DNA of 64,000 nt from an uncultured Spirochaetaceae bacterium (GTDB lineage: Bacteria; Spirochaetota; Spirochaetia; Sphaerochaetales; Sphaerochaetaceae). The position numbers and the translations under genes were made by a program. Position 1 is the first letter of the stretch. The number at the start of each line of letters is the position of its first letter. Below, piece by piece: positions 55,946-64,000 of this stretch. The notes under the pieces are model-generated. The model did no database searches and was not told the DNA's origin. It saw only the letters and a program-made list of their open reading frames with translations. The stretch covers positions 1 to 64,000 of the forward strand of contig CALXKJ010000001.1 in the NCBI GenBank assembly GCA_944388955.1, given 5' to 3'.

Positions 55946-58294
55946 ATGACACTTGATAATTTAGCTATAGGTGAAAGCGCAAAGCTTATCACTGTATCCG
56001 GAGATGCCGCGCTCCGACGGCACTTCCTTGATATGGGTCTTACTCCCTCAACTGTAGTTACTCTTGTTAAAAGAGCTCCAATGGGGGATCCGATTGAAAT
56101 CAATGTGAGAGGGTATGAGCTGACTCTGCGCAAAGAAGATGCAGCCAAGATAACATGCGAGAAGGCGGAGGCTCCAGAAAGCATGGGCAGAAAGAGCGCC
56201 CACCGCATGATCAATCATCCACAGTTCGGTGAAAGGCATACACAGCATCCTTCAGACAAGCCTCTTATTCCGGAATCGATTCCAATAACATTCGCGCTTG
56301 CCGGTAATCAGAACTGCGGGAAGACAACGCTCTTCAATCAGCTTACTGGCTCAAATCAGCATGTCGGGAATTTCCCTGGCGTCACAGTTGACAGCAAGGT
56401 AGGCAAGATACGCAATCATGATGACGCTTCCGTTGTTGATTTGCCTGGAATATATTCACTCTCCCCATATACAAGCGAGGAGATTGTTTCCCGTGATTAC
56501 ATCCTCAAATCAAAGCCGGATGGAATCATCAATATAGTGGATGCCACAAACATAGAGCGCAATCTCTATCTCACAATGCAGCTTATTGAGCTGGATGTAC
56601 CTATCGTCATCGCACTCAACATGATGGATGAGGTACGTGAGAATGGCGGTACGATAGATGTCAATCAGCTGGAGGCATCGCTTGGTGTCGCGGTTGTCCC
56701 GATTTCCGCAAGTAAGAATGAAGGAGTGGAGGAGCTTATTGAGCATGCCATACATGTGGCACGCTTCAAGGAAGCACCCGGTCTCCGTGATTTCTGCCCC
56801 GCGGAAGGCAATCCATGTGATGTCGCAATTCATCGCTGTCTTCACGCGATAATGCATCTTATTGAGGACCATGCGAAAAGAGCAGGGCTTCCTCTCCGTT
56901 TCGCGGCCTCAAAGCTCATTGAAGGCGATAAGCCTATCCTTGATGCTCTTTCTCTGGATGATAATGAGAAGGAGACGCTGGAGCATATCCTCAAGCAGCT
57001 TGAGACGGAAAGCGGCACAGATAGGGATGCTGCTCTTGCAGATGCCCGCTTTCGCTTTATAGAAGGTGTCTGCGACGAGAGTGTCGTGAAACCTCATGAA
57101 TCAAAGGAAAGAAAGAGATCTATCGAGATTGATAGGATTCTTACGGGCCAGTATACAGCTCTTCCTGCGTTCATCCTGATAATGGCCGCAATCTTCTATC
57201 TCACATTCGGGCCTGTAGGCTCTTTCCTCTCTGATATCCTTTCTCTTGGAATAGATAAAGTGACTATCGCAGTTGATAACATCCTCACGCTGTATGGTCT
57301 CAATCCTGTAGTCCATTCATTGATAATCGATGGAATCTTCACTGGCGTCGGAAGCGTGCTTTCATTCCTGCCTATCATCGTCGTGCTCTTCTTCTTCCTT
57401 TCTATACTCGAGGATAGCGGATATATGGCGCGTGTCTCTTTCGTCATGGATAAAATCCTGAGGAAGATAGGCCTTTCAGGAAGAAGCTTTGTGCCAATGC
57501 TCATCGGATTCGGCTGCTCTGTTCCAGCAATCATGGCCACAAGAACGCTCTCGTCAGAGCGGGACAGGAGAATGACTATCCTGCTTGTTCCATTCATGTC
57601 ATGTTCTGCAAAGCTTCCGATATATGCTCTCTTCACTTATGTATTCTTTCCTGAGCATGGGGCGCTTGTCATGATTTCCCTTTATATCATAGGAATCGTG
57701 ATGGGAATCATAATCTCGTTCATCCTCAAGCACACAGGATTCAAAGGCAATCCTGTTCCGTTTGTTCTGGAGCTGCCGAATTACCGTATGCCTTCGGCCC
57801 GCTCTGTTATGCAGCTTATCTGGGACAAGACAAAGGATTTCGTCACGAGAGCCTTCACGATAATCTTTGTCGCTACGATTATAATCTGGTTCCTGCAGAG
57901 CTTCGATATAAGGCTAAATCCCGTATCTGATTCGTCGGATAGCATTCTTGCGATCCTTGGCTCTGTTATCAGTCCGCTGTTCCGCCCGCTTGGCTTTGAT
58001 GACTGGAGGATATCGACAGCGCTTATAACGGGTTTCACCGCAAAAGAGAGTGTCGTGAGCACTCTTACTGTGCTCCTTGGCGGAAGTGCAGAGGCGATAA
58101 GCTCATTCTTCACCCCGTTCTCCGCTTTTGTCTTCCTTGTCTTCACGCTGCTTTATACTCCTTGTGTCGCGGCAATAGCGACAGTGAGAAGGGAATTGGG
58201 AAGGCGATGGGCTGTAGGTGTCATTGTCTTCCAGTGTGTCATTGCATGGATTGCGGCTTTCGCTGTCCATTGCATTGGTATGCTTCTTATCTGA
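55946..58294 (+). CDS. feoB: FeoA-FeoB fused ferrous iron transporter
   Basis: 782 aa. A FeoA SH3-like domain (about 1-75, RHFLDMGLTPSTVVTLV) is joined to FeoB. The G domain has G1 GNQNCGKTT, the switch GNFPGVTVD, DLPG and NMMD. Gate regions and eight to ten membrane spans follow from about 395. It imports Fe2+ under anoxic conditions. TATAAT at 55923-55928 is the likely -10. Confidence 0.93.
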   Translation: MTLDNLAIGESAKLITVSGDAALRRHFLDMGLTPSTVVTLVKRAPMGDPIEINVRGYELTLRKEDAAKITCEKAEAPESMGRKSAHRMINHPQFGERHTQHPSDKPLIPESIPITFALAGNQNCGKTTLFNQLTGSNQHVGNFPGVTVDSKVGKIRNHDDASVVDLPGIYSLSPYTSEEIVSRDYILKSKPDGIINIVDATNIERNLYLTMQLIELDVPIVIALNMMDEVRENGGTIDVNQLEASLGVAVVPISASKNEGVEELIEHAIHVARFKEAPGLRDFCPAEGNPCDVAIHRCLHAIMHLIEDHAKRAGLPLRFAASKLIEGDKPILDALSLDDNEKETLEHILKQLETESGTDRDAALADARFRFIEGVCDESVVKPHESKERKRSIEIDRILTGQYTALPAFILIMAAIFYLTFGPVGSFLSDILSLGIDKVTIAVDNILTLYGLNPVVHSLIIDGIFTGVGSVLSFLPIIVVLFFFLSILEDSGYMARVSFVMDKILRKIGLSGRSFVPMLIGFGCSVPAIMATRTLSSERDRRMTILLVPFMSCSAKLPIYALFTYVFFPEHGALVMISLYIIGIVMGIIISFILKHTGFKGNPVPFVLELPNYRMPSARSVMQLIWDKTKDFVTRAFTIIFVATIIIWFLQSFDIRLNPVSDSSDSILAILGSVISPLFRPLGFDDWRISTALITGFTAKESVVSTLTVLLGGSAEAISSFFTPFSAFVFLVFTLLYTPCVAAIATVRRELGRRWAVGVIVFQCVIAWIAAFAVHCIGMLLI

Positions 58295-58311
58295 AAGAGC
58301 TGAATCATTGA

Positions 58312-58350
58312 GAAAAAACAAGAGCTGCCGGGAAAACCAGCAGCTCTTTG
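58312..58350. terminator. bidirectional terminator between feoAB and the iron alcohol dehydrogenase
   Basis: AAGAGCTGC (58320-58328) pairs with GCAGCTCTT (58340-58348). An A run precedes it, giving Ts on the minus strand, and TTTG follows. Confidence 0.85.
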
Positions 58351-58371
58351 TGTATCTCTTCGGTATGAAGA

Positions 58372-59520
58372 TTATTTCATTATCTTTCTGAAGAGTGCCT
58401 TGAAGTCATCGATTGTCGCATCCTTCGGGTTGCCCGGAGCGCAAGCGTCTGCTGCGGCGCTCTTTGCGAGGAAGTCGAGATCCTCTTCCTTGATAGCCTC
58501 AAGAGTTGCAGGAATGCCTACATCGTGAGAAAGGCTCTTTACTGCATCGATTGCAGCCTTGCGGTACTCACTCTGGGACATTGAGTCAACATTCTTAACG
58601 CCCATTGCCCTTGCAATCTCTCTGTACTTCTCACCAGTTGCTTCCTGGTTGAATTCCATAACAATCGGGAGCATCATCGCGCATGCGACACCGTGTGGTG
58701 TATCATAGACAGCACCGAGTGTGTGAGCCATTGAATGAGCGATGCCAAGACCGACATTTGAGAATCCCATTCCTGCTATGTACTGGCCAAGAGCCATATC
58801 CTCTTTGCCCTTCATATCACCAGCGACGGAGCTGCGGAGGCTTCTTGCTATGATTTCAATAGCCTTGAGATGGAACATGTCAGTCATCTCCCATGCAGCT
58901 TTTGTTGTGTATCCTTCGATAGCATGTGTGAGTGCATCCATACCTGTTGCTGCTGTAAGGCTTTTTGGCATTGTAGCCATCATGTCAGGATCGACAACTG
59001 CCACAACTGGCATATCATGCGGATCGACGCACACGAACTTTCTCTTTCTCTCAACATCTGTGATTACATAGTTGATAGTGACTTCAGCAGCTGTTCCCGC
59101 AGTTGTAGGTACAGCGATAATCGGTGTGCATGGCTTTGTTGTAGGTGCAACACCTTCAAGGCTCCTGACATCTTCGAATTCAGGGTTTGCGATGATGATT
59201 CCGATAGCCTTTGCTGTGTCCATAGAGCTGCCGCCGCCGATGGCTACGATACAGTCTGTTCCAGCTTCCTTGAAAGCCTTGACACCGTGCTGTACGTTCT
59301 CGATTGTCGGATTTGCCTTGATGTCTGAATAGACTGAATAAGCAATTGATGCTCCGTCAAGAACATCTGTTACCTTCTTTGTAACACCGAATTTGATAAG
59401 GTCTGGGTCTGAGCATACAAAAGCTTTCTTGAAACCGCGTGCTTTGATTTCATTTGCGATTTCATTTATAGCACCGCTTCCATGATAGGAAGTCTCATTT
59501 AGCATGATTCTATTTGCCAT
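58372..59520 (-). CDS. fucO: iron-containing alcohol dehydrogenase (lactaldehyde reductase/FucO-like)
   Basis: 382 aa. Cofactor-binding GGGSSMDTAKAI, metal ligands in DALTHAIEGY and HSMAHTLGAVYDTPHG, and the family-typical C-terminus APGNPKDATIDDF. It probably reduces lactaldehyde to propanediol in fucose or rhamnose breakdown, fitting the isomerase nearby. Substrate assigned by similarity only. Confidence 0.88.
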   Translation of the reverse strand: MANRIMLNETSYHGSGAINEIANEIKARGFKKAFVCSDPDLIKFGVTKKVTDVLDGASIAYSVYSDIKANPTIENVQHGVKAFKEAGTDCIVAIGGGSSMDTAKAIGIIIANPEFEDVRSLEGVAPTTKPCTPIIAVPTTAGTAAEVTINYVITDVERKRKFVCVDPHDMPVVAVVDPDMMATMPKSLTAATGMDALTHAIEGYTTKAAWEMTDMFHLKAIEIIARSLRSSVAGDMKGKEDMALGQYIAGMGFSNVGLGIAHSMAHTLGAVYDTPHGVACAMMLPIVMEFNQEATGEKYREIARAMGVKNVDSMSQSEYRKAAIDAVKSLSHDVGIPATLEAIKEEDLDFLAKSAAADACAPGNPKDATIDDFKALFRKIMK

Positions 59521-59578
59521 GGTTTTCCTCCAACGCTATGAATATATCGAAGAATGAGAGAAACGTGAACAGGCATTA

Positions 59579-59608
59579 TAGACAATTATGGTGGGATTCT
59601 GGTATTCT
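59579..59608 (+). promoter_or_regulatory. promoter of the pyrimidine operon
   Basis: TAGACA (59579-59584), 18 bp, TATTCT (59603-59608). A start near 59615 would put the leader ribosome site a few bases from the 5' end. Confidence 0.55.
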
Positions 59609-59629
59609 TTTCTGCAAATGGAGGCTGAG

Positions 59630-59704
59630 ATGGCAGATATCATAGCACGTTTATCTACGTATCTTGGTACCATTTCTATTTATTATTGTTTCAGATGCCG
59701 GTAA
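59630..59704 (+). CDS. pyr operon leader peptide
   Basis: 24 aa (MADIIARLSTYLGTISIYYC...). GGAGG (59620-59624) lies 5 bases before the ATG. Its last third is encoded by a U-rich stretch (TTTCTATTTATTATTGTTTC), and its TAA (59702-59704) falls inside the terminator hairpin. The arrangement equals that of the E. coli pyrBI leader. Confidence 0.65.
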   Translation: MADIIARLSTYLGTISIYYCFRCR

Positions 59705-59720
59705 TTGACCGGCTTTTTTT
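59697..59720 (+). terminator. pyr attenuator
   Basis: GCCGGT (59697-59702) pairs with ACCGGC (59708-59713), loop AATTG, followed by T7. It lies 13 bp before the pyrBI start, so readthrough must be controlled. Confidence 0.8.
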
Positions 59721-59733
59721 GTGAGGAGATGCA

Positions 59734-61323
59734 ATGAACGTTTTCTTGTCGAGATCGTTAAATGTCATCGATGATTTCTCTATAAATGAGCGTCGATATT
59801 TCTTCGGGAAAGTGCAGGAGCTTAAGAATGCCATTATCTCCGGTGATGAATCAGGAATGGATAGATTCAGAATCAATGATCCGGATTTCGGTATTTATGA
59901 GGTTTTTCTAGAGGATAGCACAAGGACAAAGGAATCATTCAGGAATGCCGCTGAGTTCCACCATGTCAAGGTTTCAGAGCTTCTTTCATCCTCATCATCT
60001 ATAAACAAAGGTGAGAGCTATGCCGACACATTCAACATGCTCTCTGGTTACCATAATTCGATTTTCATTGTCAGAAGCAGGGTGGAGGGGCTGACACGCT
60101 GGCTTTCCGAGGAGTGCGGGGAATATGCTGAGCGCAATGGGCTGCCATACAAGCCTGCATTTATTAACGCAGGTGATGGAAAGCACGAGCACCCGACGCA
60201 GGAGCTTCTGGATGAGTTCTCTTTCCTCGAGGATCTCAATATGGATTTCTCTTCGATACACATCGCTCTTGTCGGAGATCTCTATCATGGACGTACTGTC
60301 CATTCCAAGGCTGATGGACTGAGGGTTTTTGATCATGTCAAAGTAGATCTTATCGCGCCTCTGGAGCTGATGATGCCTGAAGCGTATATCGAGAAGATGA
60401 AAGAAAATGGCTTTGAGGTGAATATCTATCCATCTATCGAGGATTATCTTAAGAATGGCGATGTGGCAAAGCTCTGGTATTTCACCCGTCCGCAGCTGGA
60501 GAGAATGGGTGAGAGAATCCTCCAGAAGCAGGATATTCTCAGAGAAGCTATTACATTCCGCCGCGACTTCCTTCCTTATCTGAAAGAAGGCACGCGCTTC
60601 TATCATCCGCTTCCTCGCCACAAGGAGCATCCGACAATCCCGACATGGCTTGATAAGACTGAGCTCAATGGCTGGGAGAGACAGGCAATAAACGGCATGT
60701 ATTGCAGAATCGTTCTCCTCTCGCTTATCGGCGGAAGAATCGGCGACGATTATGTACCGCTTCCGGGTGAGCATGATAATGACATGAAGACGGAGGAGTA
60801 TATCATCCGCGTCGAGTCAACAGGTGAGAAGAAGGAGAAGAATTATTCTGAAGGTGTACGTCCTATAACCGATGGAATTGTGATTGACCATATCTGCAAA
60901 GGTGATGAGCCAGGTGAGATACGCAACCATATGCGTCTCATTTCCTCAGTCCTTGGGCTTGATGAAGGCAAAGGCGGCGAGTGGGTATCGAAAGGCTCAG
61001 ATGGTAATTACAAAGGCATTATTTTCCGCCCCGGCTGCCGCCCATTCGAGAGAAAGGATCTTAAGAGACTTGCTGCTGTAGCGCCTCATTGCACGCTCAA
61101 TATCATCAGAAATGGCAGGGTAGATGAGAAATACAGGATACATATGCCGCCTCGCATCTACAACTTCGATGATCTCTGCTGTCAGAACGATGCTTGTATT
61201 TCGCATCCGGTTAATGGTGAAGGTGTTCCTGCGGCATTCTATAGGACTCCTGATGGTCATTTTGCCTGTGCATATTGCGGTAGATTCCATTCCTTCAAGG
61301 AAATATGGAAAAAACGCCAGTGA
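59734..61323 (+). CDS. pyrB: aspartate carbamoyltransferase, catalytic and regulatory chains fused (PyrBI)
   Basis: 529 aa. The catalytic part (about 1-335) has EDSTRTKESF, HPTQELLDEF, GDLYHGRTVHS and PLPRHKE. The regulatory part (about 350-529) has VRPITDGIVIDHI and a zinc site CQNDAC with CAYC. It makes carbamoyl aspartate; the fused regulatory chain should give nucleotide feedback control. First gene of the operon, with GAGGAG upstream. Confidence 0.94.
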   Translation: MNVFLSRSLNVIDDFSINERRYFFGKVQELKNAIISGDESGMDRFRINDPDFGIYEVFLEDSTRTKESFRNAAEFHHVKVSELLSSSSSINKGESYADTFNMLSGYHNSIFIVRSRVEGLTRWLSEECGEYAERNGLPYKPAFINAGDGKHEHPTQELLDEFSFLEDLNMDFSSIHIALVGDLYHGRTVHSKADGLRVFDHVKVDLIAPLELMMPEAYIEKMKENGFEVNIYPSIEDYLKNGDVAKLWYFTRPQLERMGERILQKQDILREAITFRRDFLPYLKEGTRFYHPLPRHKEHPTIPTWLDKTELNGWERQAINGMYCRIVLLSLIGGRIGDDYVPLPGEHDNDMKTEEYIIRVESTGEKKEKNYSEGVRPITDGIVIDHICKGDEPGEIRNHMRLISSVLGLDEGKGGEWVSKGSDGNYKGIIFRPGCRPFERKDLKRLAAVAPHCTLNIIRNGRVDEKYRIHMPPRIYNFDDLCCQNDACISHPVNGEGVPAAFYRTPDGHFACAYCGRFHSFKEIWKKRQ

Positions 61324-61350
61324 ATGCTAGAATGTTAAGAGGTAGATAAT

Positions 61351-62049
61351 ATGAAAAGACTAGAAGAGATTACTGAATACTACGGACCGCTTCTTGCAAA
61401 AGGAGCTTTTGAACTCGGAGCTATAAAGCTTTCACCAGCTCAGCCATTTACATGGGCTTCAGGCTACAGGATGCCTATCTACAATGATAACAGGATGTTC
61501 CTCGCGAAACCCAAGTATCGCGCGCTTATCAGAGACGCGTTTGCTGATATGATCGAAGCTATCAGCATCAAGCCTGATAATATCGCTGGAACAGCGACTG
61601 CGGGCATCCCGCACGCAACAAGCCTTGCTGATATGATTTACAAGCCGCTGTCTTATGTGCGCTCCTCATCAAAGGATCATGGTCTTGGTCATCAGATCGA
61701 GGGAATCGGTAAGGATGGCTACAATGGACAGAATGTTCTTCTTATCGAAGATCTGATTTCCACCGGTTCTTCCTCTCTCAAGGCTGTTGAGGCTATAAGG
61801 AATGCCGGCGGCGTGTGCAATGTGTGCCTCGCTATATTCACATATGGATTCAAGAGCGCAGAGGATGCTTTCAGTGCCCTTGATCCGGAATGCGTGTTCC
61901 ATACAATCCTTTCCTATGACACGATGATCCGTACAGCATGCGAAACAGGCTATATCTCTTCCGATGATGCAGAGATTCTCCATCAGTGGAGAGAAGACCC
62001 GTTCGGCTGGGGCGAGAAGAGAGGTTTCCCAAGGGAGGTCAGAGGATGA
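61351..62049 (+). CDS. pyrE: orotate phosphoribosyltransferase
   Basis: 232 aa, with AAGAGGTAG upstream. The PRPP-binding loop is NVLLIEDLISTGSSSLKAV; TATAGIPHA and YVRSSSKDHG precede it. It converts orotate to OMP. Its stop overlaps the pyrF start. Confidence 0.94.
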   Translation: MKRLEEITEYYGPLLAKGAFELGAIKLSPAQPFTWASGYRMPIYNDNRMFLAKPKYRALIRDAFADMIEAISIKPDNIAGTATAGIPHATSLADMIYKPLSYVRSSSKDHGLGHQIEGIGKDGYNGQNVLLIEDLISTGSSSLKAVEAIRNAGGVCNVCLAIFTYGFKSAEDAFSALDPECVFHTILSYDTMIRTACETGYISSDDAEILHQWREDPFGWGEKRGFPREVRG

Positions 62050-62927
62050 GCTATATCGATACCTTGAGAAAGAGCGCGGCAGAGTGCGGGAATATCGTAT
62101 GCATGGGACTTGATCCAGTTGTCTCAGTGCTTCCCGCGTCAGATAAAAGCCTTAGAGAGCGCTTGAGCTCATACTTCGGCACTATATTCTCAAAAATGAA
62201 GGAAGAGGGAATAAGTCCTGCCGCTTTCAAGCCGAATCTTGGCTATTATTCAGTTCTTGATAAGCCTCGTGAGGGTTTGTTCGAGGGCTCTCTTGCTCTC
62301 TCTGATATCCTCGCGCTTCTGGATGAGTATTTCCCATCGGTTCCTGTAATCCTCGACTCAAAGCGTGGTGACATCGCGCGCTCAAGCGGCAATTACGCCA
62401 TGGAGGCTTTTGATTCATGGAATGCCGATGCAGTCACCGTCTCCCCATATATGGGTACAGATTCTGTAATGCCTTTCGCCTATGAGGATAAAGGCATGTA
62501 TATTCTCAACAGAACATCGAATCCCGGGGCCGCGGATCTGCAGAACATACTTGTTGTCGATGCGGTTGATGAGAAAGAGCTTTACCCGCTTTATCTTGCT
62601 GTTGCTCAGAAAATCGCACGCTGGAATGAAGCGCATAGCGGTATCGGAGCTGTTGTGGGCGCAACAAGCATGAAAGAGCTTCATGATATCGCTTCTTATT
62701 ATTCAGACAGGGATGTACCTCTTCTCATACCAGGCGTGGGCTCACAGGGTGGAAGCGCAACAGAAGTGATGGCTGTGCTTGGTGACGCTGGATACCCAAG
62801 AGAACTTGCTAGGATAAACTCATCATCCGGCCTGACACACCCATGGAAGAAGGGCTCAGCTCCAGATAATTGGCTTTCACTTGTCATCGATGCTCTGAAG
62901 AGCCTTGTAAAGGAGGCTGCTCTCTGA
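62046..62927 (+). CDS. pyrF: orotidine-5'-phosphate decarboxylase
   Basis: 293 aa from ATG 62046, in an ATGA overlap with pyrE. Long (PyrF type 2) form: CMGLDPVVSVLP, AFKPNLGYYSV, catalytic LDSKRGDIARSS, and VVGATSMKEL. It yields UMP. Confidence 0.93.
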   Translation: MSYIDTLRKSAAECGNIVCMGLDPVVSVLPASDKSLRERLSSYFGTIFSKMKEEGISPAAFKPNLGYYSVLDKPREGLFEGSLALSDILALLDEYFPSVPVILDSKRGDIARSSGNYAMEAFDSWNADAVTVSPYMGTDSVMPFAYEDKGMYILNRTSNPGAADLQNILVVDAVDEKELYPLYLAVAQKIARWNEAHSGIGAVVGATSMKELHDIASYYSDRDVPLLIPGVGSQGGSATEVMAVLGDAGYPRELARINSSSGLTHPWKKGSAPDNWLSLVIDALKSLVKEAAL

Positions 62928-64000
62928 TGGATGCCGCGTCTTTCCTGAGGGGTAATCATAAGAAGGGACGTATCATACTCTCCACGGTTTCCGGTGTCGG
63001 AAGCACGAAAGATGAGCTCATTAAGCTCTTTGACGAGAAGATTCCTTCTGTTGATATCATAACGACAAAGAGCTTCCAGACTGTGCCTAATCCAGGAAAC
63101 AGGGAGCCTATTGTCTGTTCTCCGTCTCCTGGGGATTTCGGAAACTCTGTCGGGCTGAGGAATCCTGGGATGGAGAAGGCTTTGCCAGGGATAAAAGCTT
63201 TAAGGGAAGCTGGTCTGAGAGCGATTCTCAATGTCTCTCTTTCGGCATCTAATCCAGAGGATTTCATCACGCTTGTGAAAGCTTTCGATCCATATGCTGA
63301 TATGCTTGAGCTCAATTTCTCATGTCCTCATGCGGCAGCTGGCTTCGGAGCTTCCATCGGTAGTGATAAAGACATAGCCGCATCATATGTGGAAGCTATC
63401 GTCAAAGCTTATCCGGAAAGGAAGGCACTTCTTATCGTGAAGCTCACACCGAATGTCCCTGATATAGCTGAAATAGCGAAGGCTGTCATTGAGAAAGGTG
63501 CTGATGGCATTGCTACTATCAACACAGTTGGACCGAAGCTTTATATCGAGCCGCATTCAGGAGCTCCTATACTCAACAATAAGCTTGGCGGCAAGGGCGG
63601 TGCATCCGGTGAATGGGTTAGGGATGAAGCTCTCTTATGTGTCAGGAAAATCAGAGAAGCTATCGGGGACTATCCGATAATCCTTGGAATGGGTGGTGTG
63701 ACAAGACCGGCGGACGCGAAAGCCATGATTGAAGCAGGAGCGGACTCTGTAGGCATTGGCTCAGCTCTTGCAAGAGTCAATCCACAGCGTTGGGAGGAGT
63801 ATTTCCATTCGATGAAGAGCGGGGATGATGTCTCTTCCCTTCTTGCTGATGACCTCCCTCTGCATTACACGCCACATGAGATCATCTCAATGGAGATGCA
63901 TAAGGATGTCATGGTGATGACGCTCTCCGGGAATATGGATGCGAAGGCGGGTGAGTTTGTCTTCCTCTGGATTCCTGGAAAGGGAGAGAAGCCTTTCTCT
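62927..64000 (+). CDS. pyrD: dihydroorotate dehydrogenase with C-terminal PyrK-like extension (partial)
   Basis: 358 codons are visible, open to the window end. The flavoprotein barrel (about 1-305) has ELNFSCPHA with the class 1B catalytic Cys, VKLTPNVPDI, TVGPKLYIEPH, GGKGGASGEW and LGMGGVTRPADA. From about 325 a new domain begins (VMVMTLSGNMDAKAGEFVFL), which looks like the FAD domain of PyrK. Normally PyrD and PyrK are separate subunits. Starts in an ATGG/TGA overlap with pyrF. The end is outside the window. Confidence 0.88.
   Translation, partial: MDAASFLRGNHKKGRIILSTVSGVGSTKDELIKLFDEKIPSVDIITTKSFQTVPNPGNREPIVCSPSPGDFGNSVGLRNPGMEKALPGIKALREAGLRAILNVSLSASNPEDFITLVKAFDPYADMLELNFSCPHAAAGFGASIGSDKDIAASYVEAIVKAYPERKALLIVKLTPNVPDIAEIAKAVIEKGADGIATINTVGPKLYIEPHSGAPILNNKLGGKGGASGEWVRDEALLCVRKIREAIGDYPIILGMGGVTRPADAKAMIEAGADSVGIGSALARVNPQRWEEYFHSMKSGDDVSSLLADDLPLHYTPHEIISMEMHKDVMVMTLSGNMDAKAGEFVFLWIPGKGEKPFS

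Noticed and set aside
1-64000. CRISPR array or insertion sequences
   Set aside because: No regularly spaced direct repeats and no transposase other than the MuA-like protein were seen.

Overview
The window is bacterial chromosome carrying a complete Mu-like transposable prophage, a right-hand accessory island and a block of ordinary host genes. The host is probably an anaerobic, gut-type spirochaete-like bacterium (Sphaerochaeta-type). This is a soft inference from gene fusions (FeoA-FeoB, PyrB-PyrI, PyrD-PyrK-like, a PurO-type cyclohydrolase joined to AICAR transformylase), sugar and polyol metabolism and mid-range base composition. No marker gene in the window fixes the taxonomy.

Left edge and prophage (1-36814). 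A tRNA-Gly(GCC) is followed by the 3' end of radC. The rest of radC lies 36 kb away at 36810-37309. Between the halves sits a 36,362-bp element (448-36809) with TG...CA ends, near-identical 11-bp terminal sequences, five internal transposase-site-like repeats and a 5-bp target duplication (CTATC). Its early block (28848-36579, + strand) encodes Ner-like, MuA-like, MuB-like, GemA-like and DUF3164 proteins. Its late block (2949-25562, - strand) encodes lysis, packaging, head and long-tail genes. A CI/S24 repressor lies between them and is followed on its transcript by cargo genes.

The most striking system is at the left end. The tail-tip/fibre gene (1777 aa) ends inside an array of ten alternative C-terminal cassettes (1580-4821). 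Four point right and six point left, and each begins with the same core, TGAGGGGTAT. A tyrosine recombinase (761-1579) abuts the array. This is a tail-fibre shufflon, like the Rci/PilV shufflon of plasmid R64 but placed where phage Mu has its Gin-controlled G segment. The core acts in two frames: it is the TGA stop of the preceding cassette and the Glu-Gly-Tyr joint of the next.

Other prophage points are a lambda G/GT-like -1 frameshift on an A9 run, nested spanin-like frames, a BECR-nuclease-like tail on the head protein with a small acidic downstream gene, a convergent type I toxin-antitoxin-like locus, and a two-block element repeated upstream of two late operons.

Accessory island (37500-49700). 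It holds a type ISP restriction-modification gene with a C9 tract in its coding sequence, a DUF488-type gene pair, four tiny single-span membrane peptides next to two ribbon-helix-helix-like genes, a G11 tract, and the remnant of a second related prophage. That remnant has a second repressor with a different DNA-binding half but an almost identical S24 half, different cargo (NdpA/YejK-like plus a membrane protein), and a decayed early gene.

Host genes (49750-64000). These are a Nudix hydrolase, a polyol dehydrogenase and sugar isomerase, an anion transporter, the PurO-AICARFT fusion, feoAB, an iron alcohol dehydrogenase, and a pyrimidine operon pyrBI-pyrE-pyrF-pyrDK. The operon is preceded by a leader peptide, a U-rich stretch and a terminator that look like E. 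coli pyrBI attenuation. The last gene runs off the window.
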